Shown here: piece after piece, positions 16,443 through 23,715 of the stretch
How positions within the stretch are numbered: the first letter of the stretch is position 1
Layout: each line of letters opens with the position of its first letter
Assembly: GCA_001789205.1 (NCBI GenBank)
Contig: MFYT01000094.1
Span: forward strand, 1 to 53,353
Length of the DNA stretch: 53,353 nt
Source of the DNA: Candidatus Raymondbacteria bacterium RIFOXYA2_FULL_49_16
Lineage (GTDB): Bacteria > Fibrobacterota > OXYB2-FULL-49-7 > XYB2-FULL-49-35
Direction of reading: 5' to 3'
Translations under genes and position numbers: made by a program
Notes under the pieces: model-generated
Database searches by the model: none
What the model saw: the letters and a program-made list of their open reading frames with translations, nothing else
What the model was told of the DNA's origin: nothing

Positions 16443-16475
16443 AAAAAACCCGAAATCAGAGCGACTTCAGGCTTT
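16443..16475 (-). terminator. Rho-independent terminator, distal copy
   Basis: On the minus strand CCTGAAGTC pairs with GATTTCGGG (two G-U pairs) around a GCTCT loop, followed by TTTTTT. The stem pairs only with wobble on the minus strand, so it terminates minus-strand transcription coming from the toxin-antitoxin genes. Confidence 0.7.
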
Positions 16476-16527
16476 TAAGATTCTCAAAAAATATTTTGGA
16501 ATTATCAGGAGTAGAGGGTTCAAATAG

Positions 16528-16553
16528 AAAAACCGAAATCTATAAGACTTCGG
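16528..16553 (-). terminator. Rho-independent terminator, proximal copy
   Basis: On the minus strand CCGAAGTC pairs with GATTTCGG around TTATA and is followed by TTTTT. It lies about 50 bp after the antitoxin stop. Its stem sequence is nearly the same as the second terminator 60 bp further on, giving a tandem pair that insulates the polymerase-like gene. Confidence 0.75.
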
Positions 16554-16603
16554 CTATCAGGAATGTTCAAAATACGGTATTGTCGTGTCTATTGAGCCGT
16601 TGA

Positions 16604-16780
16604 TTAGTGGCTGTGAACTGGCTTAGGTTCCGAATGCTTCAGGCCAAATTCTTTTACGAGAATACGGCCACGTTCGGTGAAATGCTTCACCTGTTCGGAA
16701 GGTGTCATATCCTTAATGGTTTCAGCGATTTTATCCCGCCATTTCCATACTTCTTCAACGGCTTTGCTATTGGTTCTCAT
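16604..16780 (-). CDS. Small antitoxin-like partner of the PIN protein
   Basis: A 58-residue protein from ATG at 16780, overlapping the PIN gene stop by 4 bp (ATGA). Its sequence (AVEEVWKWRDKIAETIKDM, then HFTERGRILVKEFGLKH) has the VEEVW-WR/K pattern of short proteins that accompany this PIN subfamily, so it is likely the neutralising antitoxin. No DNA-binding domain is visible, which is common for this type. It is downstream of the toxin, the reverse of the usual VapBC order. Confidence 0.65.
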   Translation of the reverse strand: MRTNSKAVEEVWKWRDKIAETIKDMTPSEQVKHFTERGRILVKEFGLKHSEPKPVHSH

Positions 16781-17271
16781 TCTTCGTCCTCCTTAATAAT
16801 ATAGGATTCAGGAGTCTTAATGTCGACAATTATATCATACCCTGCATTCAGATTAACAGCGTTAAATTTGTCTATCTTGACTTCGTTTACGAGGTGGTCA
16901 AAATTAAAGCTGATTATATGCCGTATGCCGTTTACTGTGGCGATTGCGACATGCCCCATATCAACGATAATTTTTGGTTTGCTGCTTTTGATGATTGCGG
17001 CTGACTTATATTGCTCGACTAACGCTCTTGCTTCATCTTCAAAATACAAAACGGTTGGTTGAAGGGTTTTTATTTGGCCCCGCAATTCATTAAGGATTGA
17101 AGTATCCGTTGTCTGCGATATTTCTTCAAGCACCAGATCGGAAATAAAAATGTCATAGAAACCGGTCTTAACTGATGCAAAAAAGTCCTGTGTGGCTTTT
17201 TTCCAGTCAGGTCTGTCAACATGAGTAAGCTGATTCCAGACTGATGTTTCGATGTATAATTTCTTTTTCAT
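16777..17271 (-). CDS. PIN-domain toxin-like nuclease
   Basis: A 164-residue single-domain protein. The N-terminal KKKLYIETSVWNQL carries Glu8 in place of the first PIN aspartate, as is normal in this subfamily. The acidic ISDLVLEEISQT follows, and the second half has VDMGHVAIATVNGIRHIISF then NFDHLVNEVK, with the later catalytic acidic residues. These PIN proteins cut RNA and act as toxins or processing enzymes. The ATGA overlap with the small downstream gene supports a toxin-antitoxin pair, perhaps stabilising the element. Confidence 0.75.
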   Translation of the reverse strand: MKKKLYIETSVWNQLTHVDRPDWKKATQDFFASVKTGFYDIFISDLVLEEISQTTDTSILNELRGQIKTLQPTVLYFEDEARALVEQYKSAAIIKSSKPKIIVDMGHVAIATVNGIRHIISFNFDHLVNEVKIDKFNAVNLNAGYDIIVDIKTPESYIIKEDEE

Positions 17272-17404
17272 AGTATAAAAATACTTTTTTATCTTCCATG
17301 TTTCCAGTTTTTAGGGTTTTCGGGCTTTCTTGCATGCCAACGGAGTCCTATACGGAAATTTCCTCAGGAATGAAGTATAATAAAGGGAAAGAAGGAGGAA
17401 GAGT

Positions 17405-17653
17405 ATGGTTATCAGCAAAGACAAGGCAAGAAGCATAATTGAGACCCTATACCAGGGCATTCTTGCGGATGAACACAATAAGATGGAAAAGAATATCAAC
17501 AACTACCTGAAGGGATTCGGCGATAAGATCATCACCTTTGAAAATGTCGAGGAAATCCAAAATAACTATCTTGAGTTTATTGAGAATTCAGATGAAAATG
17601 TCGGCTCCCCTTTCTTGACGATTATTGGAGATGAAATATATTTAAGGAATTAA
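17405..17653 (+). CDS. 82-residue hypothetical protein
   Basis: A strong AAGGAGG seven bases before the ATG and a TATAAT box at 17376-17381 support expression. The protein is acidic and helical (ARSIIETLYQGILADEHNKM, ENVEEIQNNYLEFIENSDEN) and ends GDEIYLRN. No family is recognised. The 17654-17884 stretch after it contains a third copy of the AAAAAAGCCGAAATC terminator-like motif at 17663 and otherwise nothing I can support. Confidence 0.6.
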   Translation: MVISKDKARSIIETLYQGILADEHNKMEKNINNYLKGFGDKIITFENVEEIQNNYLEFIENSDENVGSPFLTIIGDEIYLRN

Positions 17654-17884
17654 ATCGAAATAAAAAAGCCGAAATCCATTGGGAATTTAGACTAATGGAG
17701 ATTTGTAAAAATATTTTGAAAAAGCTGTCTATATATAGAAGAATCTCAATGCAAAATAACTATATAAGAAAAAGATGCATCTATCTCGCAAAGAATTTAT
17801 GGAGCAAGAAGAAATCGCCCAGACTCTTAATTGTTGGATTAATGGCAATGGATAGGTGGAATACTCTAATACCGGTTTGCGAAT

Positions 17885-19612
17885 TTAAAACGGAAGGGTG
17901 TCTACTTCTTCCTCCGGATTGGTTCGGATCTTCAATGGATTTTGATAAGAACGATCACTATTGGTATTCCTTCCCTCCTGATTACCTAATGATTGATTAT
18001 CTGGTGATTGCTTTATTGGCCGTGCTTGAAGTTTGGCTTCTTTCGTTTCTTTCCAGTAATGATTAATCTTTTGATCGTTATGATGCCTACCAATCATAGC
18101 CGCAAATCGTTTTTTACCAGCCTTGGATTTAATGCATTCATTAATAAAAATGTAAGCAGCCTTATCCTCCAATTCGTCAAATATCGACAACAAAGACTTC
18201 CTTCCACTCACAACAAGTTCCGTTAAATCATTTGTGATCGAATCTACGCTAATTGTCTTTAATTGAGGTTTATTGAGTCCTCGAAGGAATGGAATATCTT
18301 GCCTCTTTAGGACAGGCTCAAACCTGCTCATTGCCGCGACGAGGTGAAGATAGTTCTTTAACTCTCGAATATTGCCAGGCCAGGAATGACTACAAAGCTT
18401 CAGCTTAAATTGCTTTGACATTCCTTTCGATTCAACCATTCCCTTTTTCGTATTTTGCAAGCCTTCTCTTCGTTTGTTTTCTTTTTCGTAAATATCTTTA
18501 AGAATAAAATACGCTATTTTAATGATATTATCCGCTCCAAGATCGCGTAAGGGTTTTAACTCTATTCGAAGATAATTAAGTACTCTGTAGTAGAAATCTT
18601 CTCGAATTTTACCAACCGCAAGTAACTCTTCAACATCTTTATTGGTAGCCGTAACTATGAGAACGTCAACCTTTTCAGATTTATTGGAACCAACCTTTTC
18701 AATTTCCATGTCCTGCAAGACACGAAGGAGTTTAGTCTGGACTGAATGGGGAACATCCCCAATTTCATCCAAAAACAGTGTACCTCCATTCGCGGCGGAT
18801 ATCTTTCCGATTTTATCATTCAGAGCACCCGTAAAGGCCCCTTTTACATGCCCAAAAAGTTCTGATTCAATTAGATTCTCTGGAATTGCTGAACAATTGA
18901 TGGCTATGAATTCACCTTTTCGATTTGAAAAATGGTGCATCACCAATGCCATGGACTCTTTTCCAGTTCCAGTATCACCTTGTATAAAAACTGGTAAATG
19001 GTATTCAGCTGCTTTCGCGGCTTTGGCGTATTGTGAATATTGATATCCGTGAGGAATGACAATAGAGACCTTTTTGAGCCTCGACTCGAAATTATCTAAA
19101 ATATCTCGGTTTCTCTTTACAATATCCTTCAACAGCCTAGAAAATTCGGGGTCCACACTTTTGCATTCATTTAAAAAGTCCGTTACAACAGGCAGATCCA
19201 GTAAGTAAGGGCTTTTCATTGCATACGGTATCTGGGAAAGCGGGATATTCGAAAAACCCATATAGTGCGAATAAGCTTCTTTAAAAATTGATTCAACCGA
19301 TAATCCCTTATTTTTCAATTGAGCATATCCTGCATCTAGGTGGTCAATTAAATGCGAGGTCATCTCTTCTTCATTCTTTTTATAGAAGGTTTCGTAGGTA
19401 GAGTCTTTCTTCCGTAATTTACCCGCAACCAGCCACCGAGCGGCCTCACTGTTCTCGGGAAACATATCAAAGGAAATCCCCTTTAGTGGAAACATAGGTT
19501 CGGAATCGGTATAGCCTAATTCGTCTCCAACCTCGGCATATCGCTCTTCTACATCATTGTATCCGTTCCAATTTTGAATCTGGTAAATAAAGCATGTGGA
19601 ATAATTGAACAT
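17885..19612 (-). CDS. Sigma-54-dependent transcriptional activator
   Basis: A 575-residue bacterial enhancer-binding protein. The AAA+ core has Walker A GDTGTGKES (212-220), the sigma-54 contact loop GAFTGA (258-263), Walker B TLFLDEIGD (278-286) and the arginine-finger REDFYYR (337-343). The C-terminal part has SHSWPGNIRELKNYLHLV, then a domain ending near residues 510-540 that could bind DNA, although no canonical Fis helix is obvious. The first ~185 residues match no sensor domain I know. CARF, PAS, GAF and receiver signatures are all absent. GGAGG precedes the ATG. A -24/-12 promoter lies on the opposite strand in the intergenic space, which strongly suggests direct control of that transcript. 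Confidence 0.9.
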   Translation of the reverse strand: MFNYSTCFIYQIQNWNGYNDVEERYAEVGDELGYTDSEPMFPLKGISFDMFPENSEAARWLVAGKLRKKDSTYETFYKKNEEEMTSHLIDHLDAGYAQLKNKGLSVESIFKEAYSHYMGFSNIPLSQIPYAMKSPYLLDLPVVTDFLNECKSVDPEFSRLLKDIVKRNRDILDNFESRLKKVSIVIPHGYQYSQYAKAAKAAEYHLPVFIQGDTGTGKESMALVMHHFSNRKGEFIAINCSAIPENLIESELFGHVKGAFTGALNDKIGKISAANGGTLFLDEIGDVPHSVQTKLLRVLQDMEIEKVGSNKSEKVDVLIVTATNKDVEELLAVGKIREDFYYRVLNYLRIELKPLRDLGADNIIKIAYFILKDIYEKENKRREGLQNTKKGMVESKGMSKQFKLKLCSHSWPGNIRELKNYLHLVAAMSRFEPVLKRQDIPFLRGLNKPQLKTISVDSITNDLTELVVSGRKSLLSIFDELEDKAAYIFINECIKSKAGKKRFAAMIGRHHNDQKINHYWKETKEAKLQARPIKQSPDNQSLGNQEGRNTNSDRSYQNPLKIRTNPEEEVDTLPF

Positions 19613-19638
19613 TCCGGCCTCCTTGAATATGTAGTAAA

Positions 19639-19732
19639 TTACAATATTGCTATAGTAATAAACAATCTAACTGGCAATTTAAATCTCCCGTAAACCATCT
19701 AACTCATTACAACAGCATGTGTTACAATATTG
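19639..19732. promoter_or_regulatory. Candidate enhancer and operator repeats
   Basis: Two exact 11-bp copies of TTACAATATTG (19639-19649 and 19722-19732) each contain the palindrome CAATATTG. Between them lie two exact copies of ATCTAACT (19665-19672 and 19697-19704), 32 bp apart, about three helical turns. The ATCTAACT pair is 53-92 bp before the predicted transcription start, where upstream activator sites for sigma-54 activators are usually found. Confidence 0.55.
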
Positions 19733-19746
19733 GCATCTCTCTCGCA
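19731..19746 (+). promoter_or_regulatory. Sigma-54 (-24/-12) promoter
   Basis: TGGCATCTCTCTCGCA matches the consensus TGGCAC-N5-TTGCA at all but two positions. The invariant GG and GC are correctly spaced. Transcription would start near 19757 and run through the structured leader toward the 153-residue protein, GHKL ATPase and helicase genes. Confidence 0.7.
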
Positions 19747-19756
19747 ATACCCTTTG

Positions 19757-19885
19757 CTGTCGCTAACTTAGGGCGTTCATTGACATTTCCTGTGGCCTAA
19801 CACTCGGTAGGGGTTACTACCTAAAGTCCGTACTCGGACGGAGTGAAGGGAATTGAGGGATAAAGAATCGCACATGGGGTGCACA
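19757..19885 (+). ncRNA. Structured leader RNA with a three-way junction
   Basis: A 5' hairpin pairs TTAGG (19768-19772) with CCTAA (19796-19800). Directly after it, CACTC (19801-19805) pairs with GAGTG (19841-19845) and encloses two perfect hairpins. One is GGTAG/CTACC with loop GGGTTA, and the other is GTCCG/CGGAC with loop TACT. This makes a 45-nt three-way junction with 15 perfect base pairs. A further GCAC/GTGC hairpin at 19871-19883 is followed by T-rich sequence. The ends are estimates from the sigma-54 promoter and the last hairpin. It could be a free small RNA or a 5' leader of the downstream gene. It fits no RNA class I know. Confidence 0.55.
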
Positions 19886-19983
19886 GTTATGGTTTTTGCC
19901 TTTTTCTAGACAGACGCAGAATGGGATGGCTCCTCACAATGAGGCGTTGCCCAAAACAATTTATTCAATTAAAGGAGTCCCAA

Positions 19984-20445
19984 ATGGAAGAGCGTTACAA
20001 AAACCAGAAGATCGCCTACGACGAAAAGGCGTTGGTGTTCACCACCAAAATCGGCACGAAGGAATTTACGAGTCCCAGCCTTCAGAAGATCAAAAGGCTC
20101 ATTACGAAGGTCATTAAAACGCCCATACCTCCAGTTCCTGTATTCGTCGGCGACAGGTATGAAGCTAATTTTGAGGAGGCTTGTATTGTTGGAGTAGAAT
20201 TTTCATACAGTGGAACCACGATGAGGCTGACGAATTCTGACGGCCGTACACTTTCCAGTGATGATGAAATCTATTCTCGGAATGCCGAGAATGAAGCTGC
20301 ATGGCGGCAAATTATAGAACTCCAGAAAACTAAAAAGAAGTGCGAACGTGAAATCAGCCGCCTCATTGATGACATTCCAATGATTGAAGCGGATGAAATT
20401 CTGTCTTCCCTGTTAAAAGAATCCGAAAGTTCAAAAACGGAATGA
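19984..20445 (+). CDS. Hypothetical protein, first gene of the plus-strand operon
   Basis: A 153-residue protein from ATG at 19984, chosen for AAAGGAG six bases upstream. Upstream in-frame codons run into the structured leader and lack a ribosome site. The N-terminal half is a small alpha-beta domain (KNQKIAYDEKALVFTTKIGT, FVGDRYEANFEEACIVGVEF). The C-terminal third is a likely coiled coil rich in Lys/Glu (WRQIIELQKTKKKCEREISR). No family is recognised. It is separated from the GHKL gene by a terminator-like hairpin and would be the first protein made from the sigma-54 transcript. Confidence 0.65.
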   Translation: MEERYKNQKIAYDEKALVFTTKIGTKEFTSPSLQKIKRLITKVIKTPIPPVPVFVGDRYEANFEEACIVGVEFSYSGTTMRLTNSDGRTLSSDDEIYSRNAENEAAWRQIIELQKTKKKCEREISRLIDDIPMIEADEILSSLLKESESSKTE

Positions 20446-20456
20446 TCAAAAATAGC

Positions 20457-20490
20457 GGGCGGTTGCTCAAAAAGTGAGTGACCGCCTTTT
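20457..20490 (+). terminator. Terminator or attenuator before the GHKL gene
   Basis: GGCGGT pairs with ACCGCC and is extended by GCTCA/TGAGT around an AAAAG loop, followed by TTTT. The 12-bp-class stem is a convincing intrinsic terminator. It lies inside a run of same-direction genes, so it probably lowers rather than abolishes downstream expression. Confidence 0.75.
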
Positions 20491-20516
20491 AACCTTAACT
20501 CCAATAGGAGGTCACA

Positions 20517-21767
20517 ATGATTAAGTGTCAAGTCAATCTCAATCGGGAACGGGCCATGTCATCCTCAATCAACTCAGTGGACAGTTTATGGGATTCTATC
20601 CGCGAATTGCTTCTTAATAGCGTGGATTCGATTCCAGATCCGAAGACAGGTAAAATTCTCATCGATGTCAAAGAGGATTCTGTCCAAGTCTATGATAACG
20701 GCAAAGGATGCCTGGATCACGAGCGGTTTACAGCATTTCGCAGCCCAGCCCTTGAAGAACGGCAGATCTCATTCGAGGGCATCGGCATCAAGACCATGTT
20801 CCAGTTCTTCTCAAGCCTGGACATTCTAAGCCTTGACCCGCAAACAGGTAAACTGCTTAGAATCGACAATTTCCATGTATATGAAGCAGATGGCACATTC
20901 AACCCCAGCTATGAGTATGAGGTGATAGAGCCAGACAACCTTGTCTACAAGGAAATCCTCAGTCTCTTGAAGGGCTTCAATACCATGATTCGAGCGAGCA
21001 AACCCTGCAAGGACACCAGGACACAATCACTTTTCAACATCAGGGGGAATCAGAAAACGGCAGGCCATATAATGAATATAGCCGAGGAACCCGTTCGATT
21101 CTTAAGCCAGGGTGGGGAGATTGCGGTGGCGAACTTTGAAGGAAAGAAGGTACTGGCCGCCTGTCGCAAATTCTGTAAGGTTGCATCTAAAAACAGGGTG
21201 GAATTCTCCTCCGCTGAGAACGTCACCATTTTTGGCAGGATGATCGAAGCTATCCATGCAGAATCCCCTGAGAAGGCTGTTCAGATAAAGATTGCAATAT
21301 CTTTAGAATCTTTGGCGGCTGAAGCCTTTCAGGACATCTATCTGGAAGATTCAAAGCTGCGGTGTTCGGTATCCGAATATGTTCGGCTTTACCTAAAGGA
21401 CGGTATTCGAAAAGGTTCCAGTGCCAGGCTTCAGATCCGTGTTAACCTAAGCCAGTACTACAAGACCAGTTACCGTTTAAACCATAATAAACATAACCTG
21501 AAGGATGACCCTCAGCTTCAGAAGTATTTGGTGTCCGTCCTGCGAGCGTGCGAAAAATATGCAAGGGATATTACCGCACCCAAAAAATCCAAGAAGCAGG
21601 TTAAACCTGTTTTTTCCCTCGTGGAATTGGCGAAAGTTCACACCTACGCCAAGAATATTGCAAGCAAATTCGGTAAAGAAAATGAGGTCGTTTCCGACAA
21701 GTGCGGGATGATAATCAAGTGCTTGAATGAATTGTCTGAAGAAATCCAGTCGAAGCAGGCGGCTTAA
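20517..21767 (+). CDS. GHKL-superfamily ATPase
   Basis: A 416-residue protein with AGGAGG six bases before the ATG. The Bergerat nucleotide fold is clear: N-box ELLLNSVDS (30-38, Mg-binding Asn), VYDNGKG (58-64, adenine-binding Asp and G1 box) and FEGIGIKTMF (86-95, G2 box). Proteins with this arrangement include MutL, Hsp90, MORC and the ATPase parts of several phage and defence proteins. The C-terminal ~300 residues do not match a MutL or Hsp90 middle domain that I know. It is followed 21 bp later by a RecD-like helicase, so a DNA-remodelling pair is likely. Confidence 0.85.
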   Translation: MIKCQVNLNRERAMSSSINSVDSLWDSIRELLLNSVDSIPDPKTGKILIDVKEDSVQVYDNGKGCLDHERFTAFRSPALEERQISFEGIGIKTMFQFFSSLDILSLDPQTGKLLRIDNFHVYEADGTFNPSYEYEVIEPDNLVYKEILSLLKGFNTMIRASKPCKDTRTQSLFNIRGNQKTAGHIMNIAEEPVRFLSQGGEIAVANFEGKKVLAACRKFCKVASKNRVEFSSAENVTIFGRMIEAIHAESPEKAVQIKIAISLESLAAEAFQDIYLEDSKLRCSVSEYVRLYLKDGIRKGSSARLQIRVNLSQYYKTSYRLNHNKHNLKDDPQLQKYLVSVLRACEKYARDITAPKKSKKQVKPVFSLVELAKVHTYAKNIASKFGKENEVVSDKCGMIIKCLNELSEEIQSKQAA

Positions 21768-21788
21768 CCTTAACACAAAGAGGAACCA

Positions 21789-23114
21789 ATGTCTATGAAT
21801 CTGAGTAAAGACCAAAAAAATGGGCTTCGTCTACTGAGAGAATTCGTAGGGCAGGTTAGTACACGCGTTTTTATTCTGCGTGGCCCAGCAGGTTCGGGAA
21901 AAACGACCATCCTATCGGAACTTATCGCTGATAGCGAAAATAAATTCATCCTTTGTGCGACTACGGGTAGAGCCGCGAAGGTAATGAGTTATTGTGTTCG
22001 CTCAGAGGCGACTACGGTTCACAAGAGGCTTTTCAATGTTTCCGTACAAGACGGTCTGCCACGGTTTAAAAATAAAGATGAATGGGTCGAAGGGGTCTAC
22101 ATTATTGATGAAGCTTCCATGTTACAGAATGAGCAGGATGAGTCCCTGTTAGAGGCACAGAGCATGATAGGAATCATCATCCAACGGATTAAGGACTCTG
22201 AAGGCAGTAAGGTAATTTTCGTGGGCGATCCATACCAGTTGGAACCAGTCGGGGAGAAGGAGAGCGTGGCCCTAAGTATTGAGGCTTTAACGCGGCACTA
22301 TGAGGTGTCTGCCATGTCTGCGGAATTAGAAATCGTCCATCGACACAACGCGTGCTCAGGGATCCTAAATCTCGCTACGAGTATACGTCATCGTCATAAA
22401 GGCTGGACTTTGAATGATTTTGAACCGACGGAGGATGTCAAGAAAATATCACGGACTATCCTCCTACAGCGATTAAGGCAGGAGGTCGAGTGCAACACCT
22501 TCCATCGGGTCAAATACATCGTGGCTACAAATAGGACGGCCAATGAGATGAATTATCTGATTCGGTCCCAAATCCAGGGCTTCCCAACCGACTTATCTGT
22601 AAACGACCGTCTTCTGGTGGTTCAAAACAACACCTTTTATACGGGTAAGGGTACGGCCATGATTGCAAATGGGGAAGATTGTCGCGTGGTTGAACTGCTA
22701 GGAGTGGTTGAGTCCATCGGCGGTGGGATTGTTGACGGAAAAGCCTATGAGCCTTATCTATTCCAGGATGGGGTCATCGAGGTCAAGACCCTGGACGGTC
22801 AGTTCAAACAGAAGCGGGTCAAACTTTTATTGAATCCCATGTTTTCCTCCACGAGTAACCTGAACCCTTTCGAGGAAAGACGGTTTTATTCATTTTTTGC
22901 CAGGAGAAATCCCAAGGGAGCGATTTACAACCCGTATTACCGAGCCTTGAGGGTTAAATACGGCTATGTACTGACAGGACATAAAGCCCAAGGGGGAGAA
23001 TGGGAGGTAGTTTTTGTTGATGTGGCAGATTGGGAAGTTAGTCCCTTCGGGTATCGGTGGCTTTATACAGCAGTCACCAGGCCCAGGACTAAGTTGTATC
23101 TGGTCATGGACTAA
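21789..23114 (+). CDS. RecD-like superfamily 1B DNA helicase
   Basis: A 441-residue helicase with the motifs in order: RGPAGSGKTTIL (I), CATTGRAAKVM (Ia), VYIIDEASML (II), VIFVGDPYQLEPVGE (III), a VHRHN segment, GYVLTGHKAQGGEWE (V) and YTAVTRPRTKLYLV (VI). This is the RecD2/Dda/Pif1-type 5'-3' helicase set, complete but short, lacking the long N-terminus of RecD2. The ribosome site is AAGAGGA. It probably unwinds the element's DNA in replication or recombination together with the GHKL protein and Prim-Pol. Confidence 0.9.
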   Translation: MSMNLSKDQKNGLRLLREFVGQVSTRVFILRGPAGSGKTTILSELIADSENKFILCATTGRAAKVMSYCVRSEATTVHKRLFNVSVQDGLPRFKNKDEWVEGVYIIDEASMLQNEQDESLLEAQSMIGIIIQRIKDSEGSKVIFVGDPYQLEPVGEKESVALSIEALTRHYEVSAMSAELEIVHRHNACSGILNLATSIRHRHKGWTLNDFEPTEDVKKISRTILLQRLRQEVECNTFHRVKYIVATNRTANEMNYLIRSQIQGFPTDLSVNDRLLVVQNNTFYTGKGTAMIANGEDCRVVELLGVVESIGGGIVDGKAYEPYLFQDGVIEVKTLDGQFKQKRVKLLLNPMFSSTSNLNPFEERRFYSFFARRNPKGAIYNPYYRALRVKYGYVLTGHKAQGGEWEVVFVDVADWEVSPFGYRWLYTAVTRPRTKLYLVMD

Positions 23115-23243
23115 AATGGATGCCATCTATGAGGTCAAAAGAGGCCAGTAGAATCGTGGAGGAACTTTAGGCATGGAAAGATATCAACTTCGCGAAATGA
23201 TCAATCCTACGGCCTCCTGAGGCCATTACAAAGGAAAACTAAC

Positions 23244-23573
23244 ATGCTTTTCAAAGTGTCTGTTTATAAAAGTCCTGACTGGCAGCGACTAACTAAGTCT
23301 GAGAAGGCTGTCGTATCCAACTTAGTTTCGCGGGCGGATGAAACTAAAACCTGTTATCCAAAGATTAAGACAATTGCAAAGGACATGTCCTTGCACAAGG
23401 ACACAGTTGCCACTGCTATCAAAGGACTAAGTGAAAAGTTCCCAGAATTCAAGACTCGAAGGATGGACACATCGAGCATCTATGATGTTAGTCGATGGAT
23501 ACCTGATGATAATGGGGGTACCCCGAATCCAAGGGTGGGGGGTAGGGGGAATCCGAGGGTGCTTAACAGATAA
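23244..23573 (+). CDS. Replication-type helix-turn-helix protein
   Basis: A 109-residue protein beginning MLFKVSVYKSPDWQRLTKSE. Its winged-helix motif (KTCYPKIKTIAKDMSLHKDT, then VATAIKGLSEK) is the HTH_36 type found at the N-terminus of phage and plasmid replication initiators. The C-terminus becomes Gly/Pro/Arg-rich and ends soon after, with no further domain. It is likely an initiator or DNA loader. The 23115-23243 gap before it contains only short frames and a GGCCTC/GAGGCC hairpin. Confidence 0.7.
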   Translation: MLFKVSVYKSPDWQRLTKSEKAVVSNLVSRADETKTCYPKIKTIAKDMSLHKDTVATAIKGLSEKFPEFKTRRMDTSSIYDVSRWIPDDNGGTPNPRVGGRGNPRVLNR

Positions 23574-23715
23574 TTGAACAGATAAGATATATACACTATA
23601 AAGATAGATATATAAGGAATAGGGGATCATTCGCAACTTTTCATATGCAGCTATGGGGTTCAGTAGGCCCGTAAGGGCCTTACTAACTCTGTCATTAACC
23701 ATAAGGAACTGGATT

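Noticed and set aside
17695-18066. Plus-strand frame of 123 codons overlapping the sigma-54 activator gene
   Set aside because: No ribosome site, no family resemblance, and its second half is the antisense of a well-supported gene.
17885-19885. RtcR-type RNA-repair operon
   Set aside because: The activator has no CARF-like N-terminus visible, and no rtcB or rtcA follows. The structured RNA is not a recognisable Y RNA.
19757-23114. Retron or diversity-generating retroelement
   Set aside because: No reverse transcriptase motif (xxDD) occurs in any nearby frame, so the structured RNA is not an msr/msd or a template repeat.
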